A stretch of DNA of 64,000 bases from Hahella sp. CCB-MM4 (GCF_002260525.1 NZ_MRYI01000008.1:163135-227134), one strand, 5' to 3'; positions 34,033 to 43,751 are shown, numbered from the stretch's first letter. Notes: generated from the letters alone by a model not told the origin. A program made the numbers and translations.

Positions 34033-35247
34033 TTATATATTGTTTTCGTTATCGTCTTCGTCTTCTTCGATATCCTGCAGACTCAGGGATAAACCTGACA
34101 AAGGCTTGCTGGGCGCCGGAGCCGGCGCTGGTGCGGGAGCTTCCTCCTGCGAAGGCGGGGCGCTGGCTGCTGGAGCTGTCTCCTGCTGCTTGCCATGCAG
34201 TTTCAACCTCAGGCGCAGGTTGTTGGCCGAGTCCGCGTTACGCAGTGCTTCCTCTTCGCTGATCCGTCCTTCCTGTACCAGTTTGAAGAGTGCTGTATCA
34301 AACGTCTGCATACCCAGGTTTTCTGACTTCTGCATTGCTTCCTTGATGCTTTCTATCTCGCCACGCAGTATCAATTCGCTGATGGTGGGGGTTCCCAGCA
34401 GAATCTCAATGGCGGCCGCGCGTTTACCATCCACTGTAGGGATCAGGCGTTGGGAGACAAAGGCTCTCAAATTGAGTGCCAGGTCCATCAACAATTGGGG
34501 ACGGCGTTCTTCCGGGAAGAAGTTGATGATTCGGTCCAGAGCCTGGTTAGCGTTGTTGGCGTGTAGGGTGGAAATACACAAATGGCCGGTTTCGGCAAAG
34601 GCCAGCCCGTGTTCCATGGTTTCCCGGTCACGTATTTCCCCGATCAGGATAACATCAGGAGCCTGTCGCAACGTGTTTTTCAGTGCCGCATGATAGCTGC
34701 GGGTGTCCACACCCACTTCCCGCTGGTTGATGATGCTTTTCTTGTGTTTGTGGATATATTCAACCGGGTCTTCAATGGTGATGATGTGGCCACCGCTGTT
34801 GGAATTGCGATGATCGATCAGGGCCGCCAATGAAGTGGATTTACCCGAGCCGGTGGCCCCGACAAACAGAATCAGCCCCCGCTTCGACATCATGACTTCT
34901 TTGAGTATTGGAGGAAGTCCCAGATCATCCGCGTTGGGAATGATCGTGACGATGTTCCGGGCGACGATGGAAATTTCATTTCGTTGCTTGAATATGTTGA
35001 CCCGGAAGCGCCCGACACTGGGGATGCTGTAGGCGAGATTCATCTCAAGCTCTTCCTCGAACTGTTCCCTTTGTTGTTCATCCATGATGGATTCAGCAAT
35101 AGATTTAATCTCTCCGGGCGGCAGTGGATTCTTGTCAATCGGTTTCAGTTTGCCGTGGAACTTGGCGCATGGAGGGGCGCCGGTGCTGAGGTAGAGGTCG
35201 GAGCCGTCGTTTTTTGCCAGAATTGTCAAATATTGATCGAAATTCAT
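34033..35247 (-). CDS. pilU: PilU-type retraction ATPase
   Basis: A 404-residue PilT/PilU-family ATPase. It starts MNFDQYLTILAKNDGSDLYL. Walker A is FVGATGSGKST, the Asp box ITIEDPVEYIH, Walker B VILIGEIRDRE and the His box GHLCISTLHANNANQALDR. These features match PilU more than PilT by text, but no pilT lies in this window. The core ends near residue 345. The rest is an added tail: Ala-Pro repeats (EEAPAPAPAPAPSKPL) and a final acidic stretch (EEDEDDNENNI). The tail is unusual for the family. It would power type IV pilus retraction at the inner membrane. Confidence 0.88.
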   Translation of the reverse strand: MNFDQYLTILAKNDGSDLYLSTGAPPCAKFHGKLKPIDKNPLPPGEIKSIAESIMDEQQREQFEEELEMNLAYSIPSVGRFRVNIFKQRNEISIVARNIVTIIPNADDLGLPPILKEVMMSKRGLILFVGATGSGKSTSLAALIDHRNSNSGGHIITIEDPVEYIHKHKKSIINQREVGVDTRSYHAALKNTLRQAPDVILIGEIRDRETMEHGLAFAETGHLCISTLHANNANQALDRIINFFPEERRPQLLMDLALNLRAFVSQRLIPTVDGKRAAAIEILLGTPTISELILRGEIESIKEAMQKSENLGMQTFDTALFKLVQEGRISEEEALRNADSANNLRLRLKLHGKQQETAPAASAPPSQEEAPAPAPAPAPSKPLSGLSLSLQDIEEDEDDNENNI

Positions 35248-35479
35248 TTGTCAGCCTTTTGTGTATCCATAATTCATAACTTGGTTTCGCAGCTGTCTTT
35301 TAGAAATAGTCCATTGTCCCGTCTTGCGCCAGCAATTTGTCGTTCAACTGCTATAGTTATAGGACTTCAGGTCATTACTTATATGACATCGGGCATGTGG
35401 CGTCCTGCCGTGATTGAGCGCCATTCAGCAGGCTCTGTAACATAAGCCACCATTTGAATTTGTCGCATCTTATGGAGAG

Positions 35480-38029
35480 TTGTGCATATTGGGCCGATAT
35501 TTTCTCCAATTCACGTTACTGGTAATCGTCTACCACCTGGCAACCCATCTGGGGCTTTTCGTTAAAGTCATATACGGCGATGTATCTCCTTTATGGCCTC
35601 CTGCCGGGCTGGCCCTGGCCATGGTCTGGTACAGTGGCTGGCGGTGGCTGCCGGTTACGCTGGTCGGTGAGGTTCTGGCGGCACTGGTGTTGGATCAACC
35701 TTTCTGGACAGGCCTTACCGGAGGCATCGGTATGATGGCGGAAGTTGTCGCTGCCATGATGCTGATCCAACTGAATCGTATCGACAAGGATTTCAACAGT
35801 ATCGGCCAGGTGCTGAAGTTCTTTGGTATTGTCTGCATGGTTGCGCCCCTCGCGTCGGCTGCGGTGGGACTTGCGGGTTTGATGCTGTCAGGGCTGGTGA
35901 CGGTCGGAGACTCCGGTCCGGTGTGGATCACCTGGTGGCTGGGGGATTCTGTCGGGCTGATGCTGATTACGCCGCTCATATGGTTCTGGTGGTATAAGCG
36001 ACCCAATAATCCGGATTTGTTCCTGGGCTGGATGTCACTGACTTGCTTGCTGGTGGCTTTCTTCATCTTTGCCTATCTATGGTTTCCCGGACGCGGTTGG
36101 ATGTTTTTCTTTCTGCTGCTGCCGTATGTGGTCTTTTCATCCATCCGAATGGGGAAACATGGCGCCAGTCTCAGTCTGGCATTAATGGCGGTGCTGGTGC
36201 TTGGCGAAGGTTGGGGTGGAGAAGCTACGGACTTTCTGCTGAGTCTCAAGATGGCATTTGTCGGCACCTGCTGCCTCACAGGCTACATGCTGGCTGTCAT
36301 GATGGAATCCAATCGTCAGATGACGGTGTCTCTGGACAGTGATAAGTGGCGGTTGCAGACCACCTTGCAGTCAATTTCGGACGGTGTGGTCAAAGTGGAT
36401 GACTACGGCGCCATAGTGTTTGCCAACCTTATGGCTGAGAAAATCCTGGGAGTGGAAGGTAGAGAGATCGAGGGCCATAGCTTTGACCGGTATTTCCGGT
36501 TTTACAGTCTGAATCATTCGGAAAAAAGGGTCAGGCCGGTCGAAGCCTATCACATGGTGGCGCAGCGCAAGGAAATGAATCAGTTGTGTCAGTTGGAACG
36601 GGAGGATTCGCGTACCAGTGTTCTTGAGCTGAGGATATGTCCGGTGTTGACGGACCAGGGGGAAAAGGCTGGAGGAGCGGTCATTGTTATACGGGACGTT
36701 ACCGCGGATATTGAAGTCAGACGCCTGCTGGAGTTCCAGTCCAATCATGATCCGCTGACCGATCTTCCCAACCGGCGTGCGCTGGATGAAGCACTGAAAC
36801 AGGCACTTTCATCATTACAGGACCCGGAAAGTCCATTGCTGGATGGTCCCCGCTCCCAGGGAGCACTTTTCTATATCGATCTGGATCAGTTCAAGTTAAT
36901 CAACGATACCTGTGGCCATGAGGTTGGGGATCTGATGCTCAAGGCTCTGGCACTGGAACTGGCGGAGCTGATAGGGTCCAGTGCGCTGCTTGCACGGCTC
37001 GGAGGGGACGAATTTGCTTTGATGGTGGAAAGATGCACCGAGTCCGAGGCGGAAGGATTGGCGGCTGATCTTCATCGCTTTATTTCGGACTTTCAATTCC
37101 GCCATGAAGATCTGTGTTTTTCCCTTGGCTGCAGCATCGGCCTCACATACTTCAATCGTGATGACTATTCTCAACAAGCCGTGTTGTCCAGAGCGGATAT
37201 CGCTTGTTACAAGGCCAAGGAGAAAGGGAGAAACCGAATCAGTGTATTCCGTGCGGAAGACTCGGAAATGCTCCGCTACAAAGGAGAGCTTGAGTGGATA
37301 TCCCAGATCAAGAGCGCCATTTCGTCGGGAAGCTTTCAGCTCTATCAGCAGGGAATTTTTCAGGTCAAAGCTGATGGCTCCGTGGAGTCAGTGTTTGGAT
37401 TAGAGGTGCTGATTCGGCTGGCACAACGAGAACAGGTGATCGCCCCGGGAAGTTTTATTCCGATTGCTGAGCGCTTTGGATACATGCCTGTCATCGACCG
37501 CTGGGTAACGGAAACCCTGTTCAGGAAGATTTGTCTGCTGCCTCCCACCAGTCAGATTTATAACATTAACCTCAGTGGAGCGACCTTCAACGACGACAAT
37601 TTCTTTGGCGATGTGGAAAGCTGGGCGGATTCATACAACATCAACCGAAACCGAATATGCTTTGAGGTGACTGAGAGTGTGGCGCTGGAAGACATGAGTC
37701 GCACCCGGGAGATCATTCAACATTTTACTTCCCTGGGCTACCGGTTTGCTCTGGACGATTTTGGTAGCGGTACCGCGAGTTACGCTTATTTGAGCCAGCT
37801 GCCGGTGGACTACGTGAAACTGGACGGCAAGTTCGTCCGCTCCATTTTGCATGATCCTATTGCCACTGTGGTCATAGAGTCACTGGTCAATATTGCAAGA
37901 CTTAAAGGAATGACCTGTATCGCGGAATGTGTCGAATATGAGGAAGAGGCCAAGATGCTGGTGGAACTGGGGATCACTCTGTTGCAGGGCTACTACTATG
38001 AAAAACCGATGCCCATGCCAAAGCAGTAG
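35480..38029 (+). CDS. MASE1-PAS-GGDEF-EAL c-di-GMP enzyme
   Basis: An 849-residue membrane protein starting at a GTG. The first 290 residues form a MASE1 sensor with about eight helices (GDVSPLWPPAGLALAMVW). A PAS domain (about 296-405) leads to GGDEF (RLGGDEFALMVE) and EAL. The EAL domain keeps the metal and catalytic residues (GLEVLIRL in place of EAL, FEVTESVAL, LDDFGSGTASY, VKLDGK, AECVEYEEE and LLQGYYYEKP). The GGDEF lacks an RxxD inhibitory site. Both activities look possible, so the net direction of c-di-GMP change cannot be read from sequence. It is divergent from pilU, which suits surface-motility control. Confidence 0.9.
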   Translation: MCILGRYFLQFTLLVIVYHLATHLGLFVKVIYGDVSPLWPPAGLALAMVWYSGWRWLPVTLVGEVLAALVLDQPFWTGLTGGIGMMAEVVAAMMLIQLNRIDKDFNSIGQVLKFFGIVCMVAPLASAAVGLAGLMLSGLVTVGDSGPVWITWWLGDSVGLMLITPLIWFWWYKRPNNPDLFLGWMSLTCLLVAFFIFAYLWFPGRGWMFFFLLLPYVVFSSIRMGKHGASLSLALMAVLVLGEGWGGEATDFLLSLKMAFVGTCCLTGYMLAVMMESNRQMTVSLDSDKWRLQTTLQSISDGVVKVDDYGAIVFANLMAEKILGVEGREIEGHSFDRYFRFYSLNHSEKRVRPVEAYHMVAQRKEMNQLCQLEREDSRTSVLELRICPVLTDQGEKAGGAVIVIRDVTADIEVRRLLEFQSNHDPLTDLPNRRALDEALKQALSSLQDPESPLLDGPRSQGALFYIDLDQFKLINDTCGHEVGDLMLKALALELAELIGSSALLARLGGDEFALMVERCTESEAEGLAADLHRFISDFQFRHEDLCFSLGCSIGLTYFNRDDYSQQAVLSRADIACYKAKEKGRNRISVFRAEDSEMLRYKGELEWISQIKSAISSGSFQLYQQGIFQVKADGSVESVFGLEVLIRLAQREQVIAPGSFIPIAERFGYMPVIDRWVTETLFRKICLLPPTSQIYNINLSGATFNDDNFFGDVESWADSYNINRNRICFEVTESVALEDMSRTREIIQHFTSLGYRFALDDFGSGTASYAYLSQLPVDYVKLDGKFVRSILHDPIATVVIESLVNIARLKGMTCIAECVEYEEEAKMLVELGITLLQGYYYEKPMPMPKQ

Positions 38030-38065
38030 GGCATATCCAGTTTGAAGTCCTAATTTAGCGATCCC

Positions 38066-38113
38066 GGAAAACAAAGGGCCGGGAAAACAAAGGGCCGGGA
38101 AAACAAAAGGCCG
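38066..38113. repeat. 16-bp tandem repeat, 3 copies
   Basis: Units at 38066, 38082 and 38098: GGAAAACAAAGGGCCG twice identical and GGAAAACAAAAGGCCG, plus a partial GAAAATGG. The array sits between two convergent genes, 36 bp after the GGDEF-EAL stop. Confidence 0.92.
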
Positions 38114-38156
38114 GAAAATGGACCGATATCTGATAGAGATATCGATCCTGTTCGGC

Positions 38157-39044
38157 TTAGTTAGCAATGCCCACCACCTGGTTCGTGCTGGCAGGTTTGG
38201 TGTCACTGTTGCCGAAAGCCACCTGGTCACTCAGGTAAATCATTTCCACCCGACGATTCTTGTCATGCTGTGCGGAACTCAGCAGAGGATCACGACTACC
38301 CCAGGCAAATACTTCAATCTGCTCAGGCTTTACACCCGCAGCAATCAGCTCGTCAGCGACACGTTGAGCACGTTGCTTTGCCAGCTTTTCGTTGTAAGCG
38401 GGATAGCCCTGTTTATCGGTATGGCCATGTAGCTGGATATGGTAATTGGGGTGTACCGCAAGAAAGTCGGCATGTTTGCGAATATCAGCCTTTTGCATGG
38501 TATCAAGTGTGGATTGATCAAATCCGTAATAGATAATCCGGGGCTGTGGTGGCTCGATGGTCATCAGTCTGTCGACCTCCTGGTCTGAATTGCCCCTGGT
38601 TTGAGCTTCAAGTGCTGCCATTACCGTATCGTCCAATACTAATACTGTCATATCCTTGTCCTCTTCAAACCCCGGGGATGTTGTGTTTTGTTCATTGCTG
38701 CCATCGGTTATCTGTAAAGCGTCGTTTTCGTCGGAACCCCTCGATTCAGATGAGAAATGGTTCGGTTCTGTGCTGGAATTCGCATTTGGTGGTGTCGTCA
38801 GCCCATAACCGATCAGCTCATCTTCGTCTTCCTGGTAGGAGGCATCGTAAGCCTCTGACGGGGTGTTCTGGGACTCTGAACTATCTGCCATGCTGTAGCT
38901 GTCCGCCGCACTGTAGCTTTCGGAAGCAGTGGATTCCGGTGTTTCTGTCAGCGACTGGCTGCCACAGGCGGTCATCAGGGAGATAGCGGTGACTGCGATG
39001 CCGAATTTCCAAAACGGTTTGGGGGAGAAGTCTTGTTTGATCAT
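38157..39044 (-). CDS. OmpA-family peptidoglycan-binding lipoprotein
   Basis: A 295-residue envelope protein. The signal peptide contains LMTAC as lipobox, so C27 would carry lipid. Residues about 30-130 are a low-complexity Ser, Glu, Asp and Ala region that acts as a spacer. The OmpA C-terminal domain covers about 165-280 (YYGFDQSTLDTMQKADIRKH, LHGHTDKQGYPAYNEKLAKQ, and the ligand-binding DKNRRVEMIYL). It probably tethers the outer membrane to peptidoglycan. It has no barrel, and its Ser-rich spacer is longer than in Pal. It is monocistronic. Confidence 0.88.
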   Translation of the reverse strand: MIKQDFSPKPFWKFGIAVTAISLMTACGSQSLTETPESTASESYSAADSYSMADSSESQNTPSEAYDASYQEDEDELIGYGLTTPPNANSSTEPNHFSSESRGSDENDALQITDGSNEQNTTSPGFEEDKDMTVLVLDDTVMAALEAQTRGNSDQEVDRLMTIEPPQPRIIYYGFDQSTLDTMQKADIRKHADFLAVHPNYHIQLHGHTDKQGYPAYNEKLAKQRAQRVADELIAAGVKPEQIEVFAWGSRDPLLSSAQHDKNRRVEMIYLSDQVAFGNSDTKPASTNQVVGIAN

Positions 39045-39158
39045 GTTGTCCTCACTTGATTGGGTTAGTGAGGACCATTTAAACAGGGCAATATGGGGGC
39101 AACAGGGCAGCGGCCGTCATTGTGGTGACCAAATATGGCGAAATATGCCGCCCCCCCC

Positions 39159-39929
39159 TCAGGAGGGTAGCTTTTTCAGCCAGTCGACAATGTGTCTTGC
39201 CAGCCTTTCGGGATGTTCAACCGGAAGGTCGTGCCCTCCGGGTAGCTGAACAAAGTCGCAATTCCAGCTGTCAGCCATCCGTTTTGAACACACGGGATTG
39301 ACCAGTTGATCATTCTTGCCGCCTATCACCAGCGTTGGGCATGCAGGTGCCGCTGTGGTCGGACATTTGTAACGTGCTGCTGCGTATAACTGGCGGCAGG
39401 CATTGTGATAGGAGATCGGGTATTTGTGACTCCAGTCAATCCAGGTCTCAAGACGCTCGGAGGATCTGTTCTCGGGTGAAAGAGTCAGTTCCATAATTAG
39501 CTTTTCCCGCTCCCGCAGACTTTTGCCCAGGTGTTTGAGCAGTTGGGGCCAGACCTTTGGCTGAAGTCTTTCCCATGGCCTGGCAAATGGTCTCATGCTC
39601 GAATTGATCAGCACCAGGCCATGGACTTGCCCGGGATTCTGTGTCGCCCATTGACGGGCTATCATTCCTCCCATGGAAAGGCCGATCAGGATTAATGGGG
39701 TGGAGTGTCCCAACTCTTCCTGCAATTGTTGATACATGTCTGGAATGGAAGCGGGAGTGTGCTCCTGGCATCGATGGCCGTTCCCCGGTATATCCACCAT
39801 CGCCAGCTTATAATCCAGACCTTTCTCATGACATGTCGTCGAGAGGACTTTGGGGAATGTCTCCCAGTGGCGCTGATCTCTCATCCAGCCCCTGAGCAGT
39901 ACCAGAGTGGTTTTGGAACCGGAAGGCAT
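39159..39929 (-). CDS. alpha/beta hydrolase
   Basis: A 256-residue alpha/beta hydrolase. The oxyanion region reads TLVLLRGWMRDQRHWETF, the nucleophile elbow ILIGLSMGGMIARQW puts Ser in GLSMGG, and the acid and base lie in VIGGKNDQLVN and LPGGHDLPVEHPERLAR. It most resembles BioH/peptidase-like or lipase-like members, but the substrate is not evident. It follows the M14 peptidase gene by 5 bp on the same strand, so the two are probably translated from one message. No signal peptide is visible. Confidence 0.86.
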   Translation of the reverse strand: MPSGSKTTLVLLRGWMRDQRHWETFPKVLSTTCHEKGLDYKLAMVDIPGNGHRCQEHTPASIPDMYQQLQEELGHSTPLILIGLSMGGMIARQWATQNPGQVHGLVLINSSMRPFARPWERLQPKVWPQLLKHLGKSLREREKLIMELTLSPENRSSERLETWIDWSHKYPISYHNACRQLYAAARYKCPTTAAPACPTLVIGGKNDQLVNPVCSKRMADSWNCDFVQLPGGHDLPVEHPERLARHIVDWLKKLPS

Positions 39930-39934
39930 ACCGT

Positions 39935-40975
39935 TCAGTCTCCGTCACCGGCAGGGTTCTGGTCGTACCACAGTGCCAGTGCTGCCAGTTCATAGTGAGC
40001 CCTTTGCTGAGGGTTGGGAACCCAATTCTGAAATGACCTTACCGCGTTTTTGAGAAAATCGATGAAAGTCAGGTGCCTTCTGAGTACCCGGCGGATTCGA
40101 TGTGGCAGGATCGGATGAAAGAAGCCCAACAGTTGTACCAGTTGTCGGGGGTTCTTTTTGATCCACTGCCAGGAGCCCATCTCCATCGTCAGAGGCAGGA
40201 ACACCCGTTGACGTTCCTGGGCCTCAAGATAGAGATAATCCCAGAGATCGCCGTGGGTGGTATACACCTGAGATTGAGGCTCAAAGGTGTAAACGTGGTT
40301 AGGGTAGGTCTCAAACAACAGATTGCGTAGAGCAAAGACCTCCGGCAGATGGTGAATCGGCTCTTTACTGTAGGCATAGGGGAACCAGAGCTGATCGTTG
40401 AATCCAAATCCCGAATGGCAATCCAAGGCCATACTGAAAGGCGCTGGCATAAGACGTTCCCGGACAAAATTACACAGTGCGACGGCCTCTGGCTCCATAT
40501 AGTTTTGGTCACCGCGATACCAGGGAATTCTGGTGGTGAAGCGCTGCCCACCCAACAGCCAGGGGACCCGGGTTTCTGCATCAATGGGTGCATTACGCAT
40601 CAAATCGACACCATTGCCGTTGGCGCGGGTTTTACGGATCATTCCGGCAGGATTAATCGCGGGCAGGAAATAAAGCTGAACGTGTTTAAGCTCTTCCCGC
40701 AGGGACTCGTCCCATGTGAGCTGCTTTAACAAAGATTCGAGATAGGCCAGAATGACCTGGGAACCGATTTTTTCCAGTCCATGAATTCCGCCGGTGAGGG
40801 CCAGTGCGGGTTTGTCTGGAGTGGCTGAGCCAACTTTCAGGAGGTAGAGAGGTAACTGATAGCCCCTGAAATAGACGGTCTCCAGTATCTCATGCTCGAC
40901 AAACTGACCTCCCAGCTCAATCAATTGCTGGATTTTATTCAGTTCCTGAATAGGATAGTGAATTTTAGGATACAT
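39935..40975 (-). CDS. M14-family zinc carboxypeptidase
   Basis: A 346-residue cytoplasmic peptidase of the M14 (carboxypeptidase A) superfamily. The zinc site reads TGGIHGLEKIG (H-x2-E) and LDCHSGFGFND for the third ligand; the catalytic Glu would be in LTMEMGSWQW. An asparagine/arginine substrate-binding pair is seen in NGNGVDLMRNAP. Members trim C-terminal residues from peptides or peptide-like molecules, sometimes murein. It is the first gene of a pair with the alpha/beta hydrolase. The 237 bp upstream hold only the promoter region of the divergent neighbour. Confidence 0.82.
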   Translation of the reverse strand: MYPKIHYPIQELNKIQQLIELGGQFVEHEILETVYFRGYQLPLYLLKVGSATPDKPALALTGGIHGLEKIGSQVILAYLESLLKQLTWDESLREELKHVQLYFLPAINPAGMIRKTRANGNGVDLMRNAPIDAETRVPWLLGGQRFTTRIPWYRGDQNYMEPEAVALCNFVRERLMPAPFSMALDCHSGFGFNDQLWFPYAYSKEPIHHLPEVFALRNLLFETYPNHVYTFEPQSQVYTTHGDLWDYLYLEAQERQRVFLPLTMEMGSWQWIKKNPRQLVQLLGFFHPILPHRIRRVLRRHLTFIDFLKNAVRSFQNWVPNPQQRAHYELAALALWYDQNPAGDGD

Positions 40976-41212
40976 ATTCCGCCGCTACGTTGGTTCGTTT
41001 CTTGATTTTGGGTTAGAGCCGAAACAGCGGACTCCAGATTATGTCAGAGGCATGACGATTCAATGACATATCAGGACCGGCTTTTGTTAATCTTTCTACA
41101 TGTCTGACGGCCAATTCACAAGAGGGGTTGGATTCTTCCGGTTAGGCGCTATTCTTAAGGTCTGATGAAACGTCAACAGACCCTAGGGTTGTTGAGCTAT
41201 GAGGTAGTTGTT

Positions 41213-42043
41213 ATGAAGCAATGGATATTCGCAGTATTGCTTGCAGAAATACTGGTGCTGGGGACGGCAGGGCAGGCGGTAAGTGCAACACTGGCACCCG
41301 AGCATGAAATGCAACGGCTCCTGCTGGTGGCGGATGAAAGCATCAAGTCCATGGATTACGGCAAAGCTAAATCCGCTTTGGACAGGATTGGGGAACTGGC
41401 GATCGATCCCGAAGTGAAATACTTCTATTTCAAGGGGCTGGTCGATGCCAACTCGGGAGAACGTGAAGCGGCCCGCGATGCTCTGGTCGAGTATGTCAAT
41501 CGAGCGGGAAGTGAAGGAGAGTATTACGAAAAAGCTCTTCGTATGATTACGGAACTCGATACCGAAAGAGCCGAATCAACACCGGCTAACAAGCCGGAAA
41601 TCGACTGGAGTCAGGTGGTCACAAGTGAAAATGATCAGTACCTGGCCGAGTTGAAAAAGCTGTATCTCACCAATAGTGACGAGAAAGCCGTACTGGAGCA
41701 TATCAACAGTATTCTGAAAGAGAATGTCTATGTTTCCGGGCGTATCCGTCATCTGGATAAGAATGAGGGACGGGTATTCCGTATCAGTACCAACAGCAAG
41801 GATGAATTGGTGGTGCAGGAGACGGATTATACGAAATCAGGTAATGCCAGCCATACACTGTCAAGACTGCCCGTTTTTGGGGTTGACCCCTATGTTCAGA
41901 GCGACTGCAATTTTGAGCGTCGGGAATGCTGGTTATGGCACCCGGTGGACAAGGATAAATGGATTGTCATTGCCGATAATCAGGAAGCGCTTGGTGAACT
42001 CTCTCGTGCTATGACAGCGCTGATACGGCTATTGCAGAAATAG
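41213..42043 (+). CDS. periplasmic tetratricopeptide-like hypothetical protein
   Basis: A 276-residue exported protein with signal peptide MKQWIFAVLLAEILVLG and cleavage near AVSA. Residues about 35-125 look like helical TPR-type hairpins (EMQRLLLVADESIKSMDYGK, then EVKYFYFKGLVDANSGEREA). The C-terminal half is beta-rich with a Cys pair (CNFERREC) that could be a disulfide. I chose the ATG at 41213; the frame is open from 41165, but the signal peptide and a GAGGTAG ribosome binding site support the later start. Function unknown. Confidence 0.68.
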   Translation: MKQWIFAVLLAEILVLGTAGQAVSATLAPEHEMQRLLLVADESIKSMDYGKAKSALDRIGELAIDPEVKYFYFKGLVDANSGEREAARDALVEYVNRAGSEGEYYEKALRMITELDTERAESTPANKPEIDWSQVVTSENDQYLAELKKLYLTNSDEKAVLEHINSILKENVYVSGRIRHLDKNEGRVFRISTNSKDELVVQETDYTKSGNASHTLSRLPVFGVDPYVQSDCNFERRECWLWHPVDKDKWIVIADNQEALGELSRAMTALIRLLQK

Positions 42044-42056
42044 AGATGACAGGATC

Positions 42057-42152
42057 GTGATAAAACCGCAGAGTCGCTAACGTAAAATCAATGGAGTGGC
42101 TATCGTGAAACCAAAGGAGTGGTTAGGGTTAAATCAAACTTGGGGAGCTGAC
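42057..42152. repeat. degenerate 23-bp repeat, about 4 copies
   Basis: Units begin at 42057, 42082, 42105 and 42128; two and three read GTAAAATCAATGGAGTGGC and GTGAAACCAAAGGAGTGG. The copies differ by substitutions and small length changes. It starts 13 bp after the stop of the TPR-like gene. Confidence 0.65.
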
Positions 42153-42185
42153 TGCGTGGAGTGGTTGGCTTGCTGAAACGAAGAA

Positions 42186-42206
42186 GGGGAGGCACAAAGC
42201 CTCCCC
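42186..42206. terminator. hairpin terminator between TPR-like gene and csp
   Basis: A perfect 8-bp GC-rich stem (GGGGAGGC / GCCTCCCC) with a 5-nt loop ACAAA. Read on the minus strand it is followed by TTCTTCGTTT, so it can terminate the csp transcript; the plus direction lacks a T-run. Confidence 0.7.
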
Positions 42207-42305
42207 TGCGAAATTCTGGTGCCCGCACTCACAGCTTTTTGGGGCAAAGAAACAGCCGGACCCGGAGATCCTCTCTTTTTAAGGAGAGCTGTTTGCTGTT
42301 GGGTA

Positions 42306-42515
42306 TTACTCGGCTACTACGTTAGCCGCTTGAGGGCCTTTCTGGCCTTGTTCGATGTCAAAAGATACTTTTTGACCTTCAGCCAGTTTTCTGAAGCCTT
42401 CACCTACGATGGCACGGAAGTGAACGAATACGTCTGCACCGCCGTTGTCTTGAGTGATAAAGCCGTAACCTTTGTCTTCGTTGAACCACTTAACGGTTCC
42501 AGTTGCTTTGGACAT
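42306..42515 (-). CDS. cold-shock family protein (CspA-type)
   Basis: A 69-residue single cold-shock domain: [20 protein letters not shown] with RNP1 (KGYGFI) and RNP2 (VFVHF), ending [11 protein letters not shown]. It binds single-stranded nucleic acid and melts RNA structure. Whether it is cold-induced is not shown by the protein. A roughly 300-bp untranslated region lies upstream, which fits members controlled by 5' UTR structure. It is on the same strand as the fructose operon, but separated by this region. Confidence 0.95.
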   Translation of the reverse strand: MSKATGTVKWFNEDKGYGFITQDNGGADVFVHFRAIVGEGFRKLAEGQKVSFDIEQGQKGPQAANVVAE

Positions 42516-42821
42516 GATGTTTCCTGAGTTTCTATATCAAAATATTACGTACGCTTACGCGTGTTTTGGCCGGAAGGGTAGAGATACTTATGAAGACAAG
42601 CAGGGATGACAAACTTCAGAACAACGGACTTACATTTCCCAAACCCGGTTGGACATTCGTCCATTTGGTTTGACCGATACCCAACAAAAGCTGGATATCT
42701 CGGATGAAGCGGTGTAGCGAAGTGTTCAGCGCTCAATGTTGCATAAATAGGTCTGATCCACAGGCCACATTCATCATACACCAAATTTGGTAAATGAAAA
42801 GAGTATTTTTTGACCGCCATC
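42516..42821 (-). promoter_or_regulatory. long region upstream of csp, candidate structured 5' UTR
   Basis: This 306-bp stretch has no convincing gene. One reading frame (42545-42862) crosses it, but it begins inside the fructokinase gene and shows no family match, so I treat it as chance. The length fits the long, temperature-sensitive 5' UTR of cspA-type messages. I could not fold it by eye. Confidence 0.35.
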
Positions 42822-43751
42822 TCAATCCAGTTCATTGGCCCATGGTAGTGCAGGGTATGCACCAGGACGGGTCACGGTGATCGCCCCGCAACGGACGGCA
42901 AAATTTACCGCTTCCATGAACCCGGAATTGTCCCAATCAGGTAGTTGAGAGAGCTTGAATAACAGGCCTCCGACGAAGCTGTCACCAGCGCTGGTGGTGT
43001 CTACCACCTTGACTTTGGGGACCTCTATGGTCCACTCGGTATCGTCGTAATAACCCGTTACCGCCTTGCCTCCGTCGGTGATGACGATCAGCCTGTCTTC
43101 CACCCAGCTCTTAACCAGTGAAGACAGTTCCTGGTCTGGATACAGCAGCTCCAGTTCTTCACCGCTGGCTTTTATCACATCAGAAAGTTTTACGATGGCT
43201 GAAACCCGATCCGGTGCCTGCTCTGGATGCGCCCAGAGATTCTGACGGAAATTAATATCAAAACTGATTTTCCAACCCAGTGATCTGGCCTTGTTGACCA
43301 CTTCCAGAGTGGTCTGGTAAATGCCGTCTTCGGTCAGGGTATTGGAGCACAAATGAAGAATTCCGGGCTGCGAGTACTGATCCCATTGAATCATCGAAGC
43401 ATCAAACAGGAGATCAGCGGTATCTGTACGATAAAAACTGAAACTGCGCTCTCCCTCGTCATCCAGCAGAACAAAGGCCAGAGGGGTGGGGGCTGTGGGA
43501 TGCTGATGCAACTGGGTCGTTTGTACGCCATAACGCTCCAGAGCGGCTTTCAGGAAGTCTCCGAAGGTATCTTTGCCGACTTGCCCGGCAAAATAGGCTG
43601 CTCCCCCGAGCTTTGCAATCGCGACGGCGACGTTCGCTGGCGCACCACCGGGGAAATGGGTGAATTGAGGGAGCGACAATCCATCAACGTCTGACTGTCC
43701 AGTCTGGAGGCAATCAATCAGGGCCTCACCAAAACAAAGAACAGGTTGCAT
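42822..43751 (-). CDS. PfkB-family carbohydrate kinase (fructokinase)
   Basis: A 309-residue ribokinase-family sugar kinase. Signature 1 (FPGGAPANVAVAIAKLGG) and signature 2 with the catalytic base (VVDTTSAGDSFVGGLL) are both complete. It phosphorylates a sugar with ATP. At the end of an operon with a FrcB-type binding protein, fructose (or a related hexose) is the likely substrate. It follows the second binding protein gene by 61 bp. Confidence 0.9.
   Translation of the reverse strand: MQPVLCFGEALIDCLQTGQSDVDGLSLPQFTHFPGGAPANVAVAIAKLGGAAYFAGQVGKDTFGDFLKAALERYGVQTTQLHQHPTAPTPLAFVLLDDEGERSFSFYRTDTADLLFDASMIQWDQYSQPGILHLCSNTLTEDGIYQTTLEVVNKARSLGWKISFDINFRQNLWAHPEQAPDRVSAIVKLSDVIKASGEELELLYPDQELSSLVKSWVEDRLIVITDGGKAVTGYYDDTEWTIEVPKVKVVDTTSAGDSFVGGLLFKLSQLPDWDNSGFMEAVNFAVRCGAITVTRPGAYPALPWANELD

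Noticed and set aside
42545..42862. Minus-strand 105-codon frame
   Set aside because: It starts inside the fructokinase gene, lacks a family match and covers the region expected to be the csp leader.
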